From Reichenbachiella sp. (lineage in GTDB: Bacteria; Bacteroidota; Bacteroidia; Cytophagales; Cyclobacteriaceae), in assembly GCF_033344935.1 (NCBI RefSeq), contig NZ_JAWPMM010000001.1, positions 3,396,001 to 3,460,000 on the forward strand: 64,000 nucleotides of DNA, given 5' to 3'. The position numbers were made by a program, and so were the translations under genes. Below are positions 61,005 through 64,000 of this stretch, piece by piece; position 1 is the stretch's first letter; each line of letters begins with the position of its first letter. The notes under the pieces are model-generated. The model had not been told where the DNA came from, made no database searches, and saw nothing but the letters and a program-made list of their open reading frames with translations.

Positions 61005-64000
61005 TCAGTGAGTAATCATCAGTTTCTTGAAGTCGAACTCCTTCTTCTCTCCTTTGATCGACATATAGTACAGTCCACTCGGGAATCTGTCTGTTTGAAG
61101 ACTGAAGCCTTCTTTGCCAGAGTGAATTTCGCCTTGATCGAATACTCGTCCCGTCTGATCAAAAATGGCCCAATGCATATCCTCCTGAATCACCTGATCG
61201 AATATGATAAACACCTCATGATCGGTAGGGTTTGGATACATATTGAAATCTTTAGCTTCAATTAAATCAGCGACATCCGTAATGGTACCTCCAGCTTTTG
61301 AAGCAACTATTCCAGTTGTTTTTTGGACCTTCAAAGATTGATAGATTTCCTTCGTTTTACTATTCTGAATGAACACAATTGCTGACAAATTCGCATCATC
61401 AGCGATATTGGCCATACTCCATGATACATTCATCTCTGTATCCTCTCCAAATGGTAGAGACTCCCCTGCGTTCAACTCATTCGTCAACTTCACATATTTT
61501 CCAGATCCTGATGGCAATAGCTTTCTCATCACATGACCAAAACCGCTAATTCCACCAACAGCTTGATTTACAGTATCCTCTAGAATCACTACATATGCTC
61601 GAAGCTCAGTGCCTATGGCATAGTTCTGATTAGCCACGAATTCTACAGACCCTTTCACTTCGTGAGAGCCCGCTGTAGGGTCCGGAGTTACAATGATTTC
61701 AAACCCTGGGTCCTTGAGCGAATTCAAATTCAGATCATTTTCGCTCCAAGTTAAGTCTCCAGATTTAGCAGATGAACTATTCCCTCCCAATTGACCATCC
61801 AAAATCGACGTCACTTTATCAACATTGTAGTATATAGATCTAGCACTTGGCCCAGCTGGGTTTACCAAATTAAATGGATCATTAAATCCAAAATCAGAAT
61901 GGTAAGCTAGAATTACCTCATCTCTACTAGTCACTGAAGCAGATGGTATAATACCATCAATTGCAGCCTTCAATGCCACCGTAGGATCATTCACCTCGGC
62001 TGCTCCATCATCATCTGAAGCACTTACAAATTGCTCTATCATTACATTCTTGCTTCTTTCCTGAATAGTGAAATCATCTAACGCAAATCCAAAATAACCA
62101 TCTTTTGCCTGCTCCGTTCCTGCTATTGCGAACCTAAATCTCACATGGCCTCTGTCTGCCTCTGGTATTGCGTCTAGACGATGCCTCGCACTTACCCACT
62201 TTGGTTTAGAAACCTCACCAGACCAACCCATCGCTGTCAATGCATTGTAGGTTGAAGATTGTTGTCCTGGATCCGCCTGAACATTATCAAAGTTATACCA
62301 TTCAAGTCCTGTAGAAACATCAGTATCTGTACTATATGAACCTAATGGAGCCCAAGTAGATCCTTGGTCAATAGAATATTGTAATACTACTCCATCTTGA
62401 TTTACTGCAAAGTCATAAATCATATTGAATTGTACCATTGGTTTGTCCAATCCACTAATATCGAATGCAGGTGTATATAACCAAGAGTCTTCATTAGATA
62501 GATAGTGATTATTATCTAAAGTGGTAGACCAAGCACCAGTCAATGCCGAAGCTAGATCGCCCGGAGATTCTCCATCTGTCAATCCTAATCCTTCCAAATC
62601 AAGAGCACCATATTTCCAACTATGCTCTCTTACGGTAAGAGTACCTACTTCTTCAAATTCTACAATTGATAAAGCATCATCTTTCAACCTTTCTACGTAC
62701 CAACCATCTACATCAGGATCGAAGGTACCCACATCAAAAGTTTCTTCAAACCTAGCATTTGGTAGTGATGCTACATCAATTAATGGTATGATGTTGACAT
62801 TATGAAGTAGGGTATCATAACAAGTGTTAGTTGATTCTAATACCAAGGCCACATCATACTTACCAGGGTCAGTGAACGTATGATAAAATGGGTCATACAC
62901 CGATACCCCATCTACTTCTAGTCCACTTTGGACAACAGGAGTAAGTGGTTCATAGGTACCCAAAGCTCCTCCTTCATATGAAACCGCATATTGCGATACC
63001 TGAGCAAGGTTGAGTAAAGTCTCTCGGTAAATGAACTCTGTCTGTTCTCCTGCAGTTACTCCATTCCACTTAAAGGAAATACTTGGATCAATCAATATAT
63101 TCACTGGCTTCTGTGTATATAATACATCGACAACAGACTGACATCCTAATTCTGTAGTAGCAGTCAATATAGCAGCAAAAGTTCCTGTTTCCTCTCCTTG
63201 TAAATCGAACGTTTCGTCTACATTAATACCCAAATCCGTCGTAGATCCGTATGGGTCAGAGAGGTTAGGTAATCCGGCTGAATTAGCATAATAATATTTC
63301 CAGGTAAGCACTAAATTATTACCTGTGGCTACAGCGTCATTACTAAGAGCATATGGAGAAGTCGCAGGGAATCTCAATTCCGCATTAAAGTTAACATCTG
63401 GATCAATACACCCTCCATCAACCTCAAACTGCACCTCAGGTAATACATTTAGTGTAACCGTTTTGGTAATTGAATTAGAACAGCTTCCTGTTGTTGTAGT
63501 AAAGTCAAATCGGATACCGAAATCATGCTCTAACAATGTATTATCAGACACCTCTATGGCATCCCCTAGCTCAGATGGAAAAATAACTGTAGACCCACCA
63601 GTACCTATTTGTTCATCAATAGAACCTCCCGATGTATTGATACCTCCTGTGATGGTATATGTTCCTGATCCACCTTTACCTTGATTCTCAACACCATTGA
63701 TAGTGAAACTACCCTCACTTTCACATATTTCAATGGCACCATCATCGGTTAGATTGTTGCCATAAATATCAACCAGCGTATTATTCTCAATATCAATATC
63801 AGGAATTCCATGAACGGTAATAGTTTTAGTTATCTCACTAGTACATGATATAGGTGCGTACGTCTCAACTGCGGTATAATCCTTAGTATAAGCATAAGTA
63901 ATTTGATGATTAGTAGATGTACCAAATGGTCCTTGGCCTGCGGCCGTAGCTGCTGCGTTTGGATCAAATAAACCAAGATTAGAAGGTTCCGTTAAACCAC
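61005..64000 (-). CDS. Large secreted protein with type IX secretion C-terminal sorting domain, partial
   Basis: This is the C-terminal part (about 1000 residues) of a gene that stays open to the right edge. A GTG near 63551 could be read as a start, but the frame runs on through ITKTITVHGIPDIDIENNTL, so it is not the true start. Repeated Ig-like or PKD-like units are visible (ITKTITVHGIPD, ITKTVTLNVLPE). The middle has a MAM/laminin-G-like segment (GYFGFALDDFTIQ) with many aromatic and Asp residues. The last 80 residues form a T9SS type A sorting domain (FNMYPNPTDHEVFIIFD, GLYYMSIKGEKKEFDFKKLM). The product should cross the outer membrane and be attached or released at the surface. It is likely an adhesin or a polymer-binding protein. 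Confidence 0.85.
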   Translation of the reverse strand, partial: GLTEPSNLGLFDPNAAATAAGQGPFGTSTNHQITYAYTKDYTAVETYAPISCTSEITKTITVHGIPDIDIENNTLVDIYGNNLTDDGAIEICESEGSFTINGVENQGKGGSGTYTITGGINTSGGSIDEQIGTGGSTVIFPSELGDAIEVSDNTLLEHDFGIRFDFTTTTGSCSNSITKTVTLNVLPEVQFEVDGGCIDPDVNFNAELRFPATSPYALSNDAVATGNNLVLTWKYYYANSAGLPNLSDPYGSTTDLGINVDETFDLQGEETGTFAAILTATTELGCQSVVDVLYTQKPVNILIDPSISFKWNGVTAGEQTEFIYRETLLNLAQVSQYAVSYEGGALGTYEPLTPVVQSGLEVDGVSVYDPFYHTFTDPGKYDVALVLESTNTCYDTLLHNVNIIPLIDVASLPNARFEETFDVGTFDPDVDGWYVERLKDDALSIVEFEEVGTLTVREHSWKYGALDLEGLGLTDGESPGDLASALTGAWSTTLDNNHYLSNEDSWLYTPAFDISGLDKPMVQFNMIYDFAVNQDGVVLQYSIDQGSTWAPLGSYSTDTDVSTGLEWYNFDNVQADPGQQSSTYNALTAMGWSGEVSKPKWVSARHRLDAIPEADRGHVRFRFAIAGTEQAKDGYFGFALDDFTIQERSKNVMIEQFVSASDDDGAAEVNDPTVALKAAIDGIIPSASVTSRDEVILAYHSDFGFNDPFNLVNPAGPSARSIYYNVDKVTSILDGQLGGNSSSAKSGDLTWSENDLNLNSLKDPGFEIIVTPDPTAGSHEVKGSVEFVANQNYAIGTELRAYVVILEDTVNQAVGGISGFGHVMRKLLPSGSGKYVKLTNELNAGESLPFGEDTEMNVSWSMANIADDANLSAIVFIQNSKTKEIYQSLKVQKTTGIVASKAGGTITDVADLIEAKDFNMYPNPTDHEVFIIFDQVIQEDMHWAIFDQTGRVFDQGEIHSGKEGFSLQTDRFPSGLYYMSIKGEKKEFDFKKLMITH

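Noticed and set aside
63549-63551. GTG as the start of the large T9SS protein
   Set aside because: The reading frame stays open with the same repeat type to the window edge, so the true start is outside.
1-64000. CRISPR array
   Set aside because: I saw no regularly spaced direct repeats of 25-40 bp with unique spacers; the short repeats found are not of that type.

Overview
The window comes from a bacterium of the phylum Bacteroidota, most likely an AT-rich marine or soil Cytophagales. Several things show this. The large surface protein at the right edge ends in a type IX secretion sorting domain. The rpsA promoter carries the TTG/TAnnTTTG elements of this phylum. There is a TonB-dependent receptor with a carboxypeptidase-regulatory-like N-terminus, and there are many short-tailed lipoproteins. 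No genus can be named from sequence reading alone.

Layout. 1-3.7 kb: a truncated beta-lactamase-like lipoprotein, a small outer-membrane barrel protein and a TonB-dependent receptor. 4.0-11.1 kb: a tight six-gene minus-strand operon (SDR reductase, KASIII-like enzyme with a changed active site, Na+/solute symporter, acyl-CoA ligase, alpha/beta hydrolase, helical protein of unknown role). 11.4-13.3 kb: a DUF885 lipoprotein. 13.5-16.9 kb: a CHAT (caspase-like) membrane protein divergent from an ECF sigma factor and a TPR/membrane partner.

16.9-43.5 kb: a complete extracellular contractile injection system (eCIS, Afp/PVC/AlgoCIS type), all on the minus strand. In transcription order it has cap (DUF4255), cap-side partner, sheath, two tube proteins, DUF5908 protein, LysM hub protein, VgrG-like spike, PAAR tip, gp25 wedge, two large baseplate proteins, tape measure and AAA+ ATPase. 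Five non-core genes follow: two helical proteins of similar build, an unknown 314-aa protein, a glycosidase-like lipoprotein, and a DUF4157 (eCIS core) protein. I read the payload of that last protein as an aldo/keto reductase with its catalytic tetrad intact. This DUF4157-AKR fusion is the most unusual object in the window. The eCIS locus is followed immediately by tRNA-Cys, and a partial copy of the tRNA 3' end lies between them, which hints at past integration.

44.0-59.5 kb: housekeeping genes (rpsA, HMG-CoA lyase, dprA, MerR regulator, CapA-like lipoprotein, M23 peptidase, alaS, gatB, TlpA-like lipoprotein, thioesterase, pcm, riboflavin synthase, LytTR regulator). 59.6-60.9 kb: an intact-looking IS3-family element with terminal repeats and a 3-bp target duplication. 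61.0-64.0 kb: the C-terminal part of a large secreted T9SS protein that runs off the window.

How the parts may work together: the eCIS structural genes build a contractile nanosyringe loaded by the AAA+ ATPase, and the downstream genes are the likely cargo or accessory set. The adjacent CHAT/sigma/TPR module could act as a stress-response or lysis switch for particle release, but that is only an inference from position.
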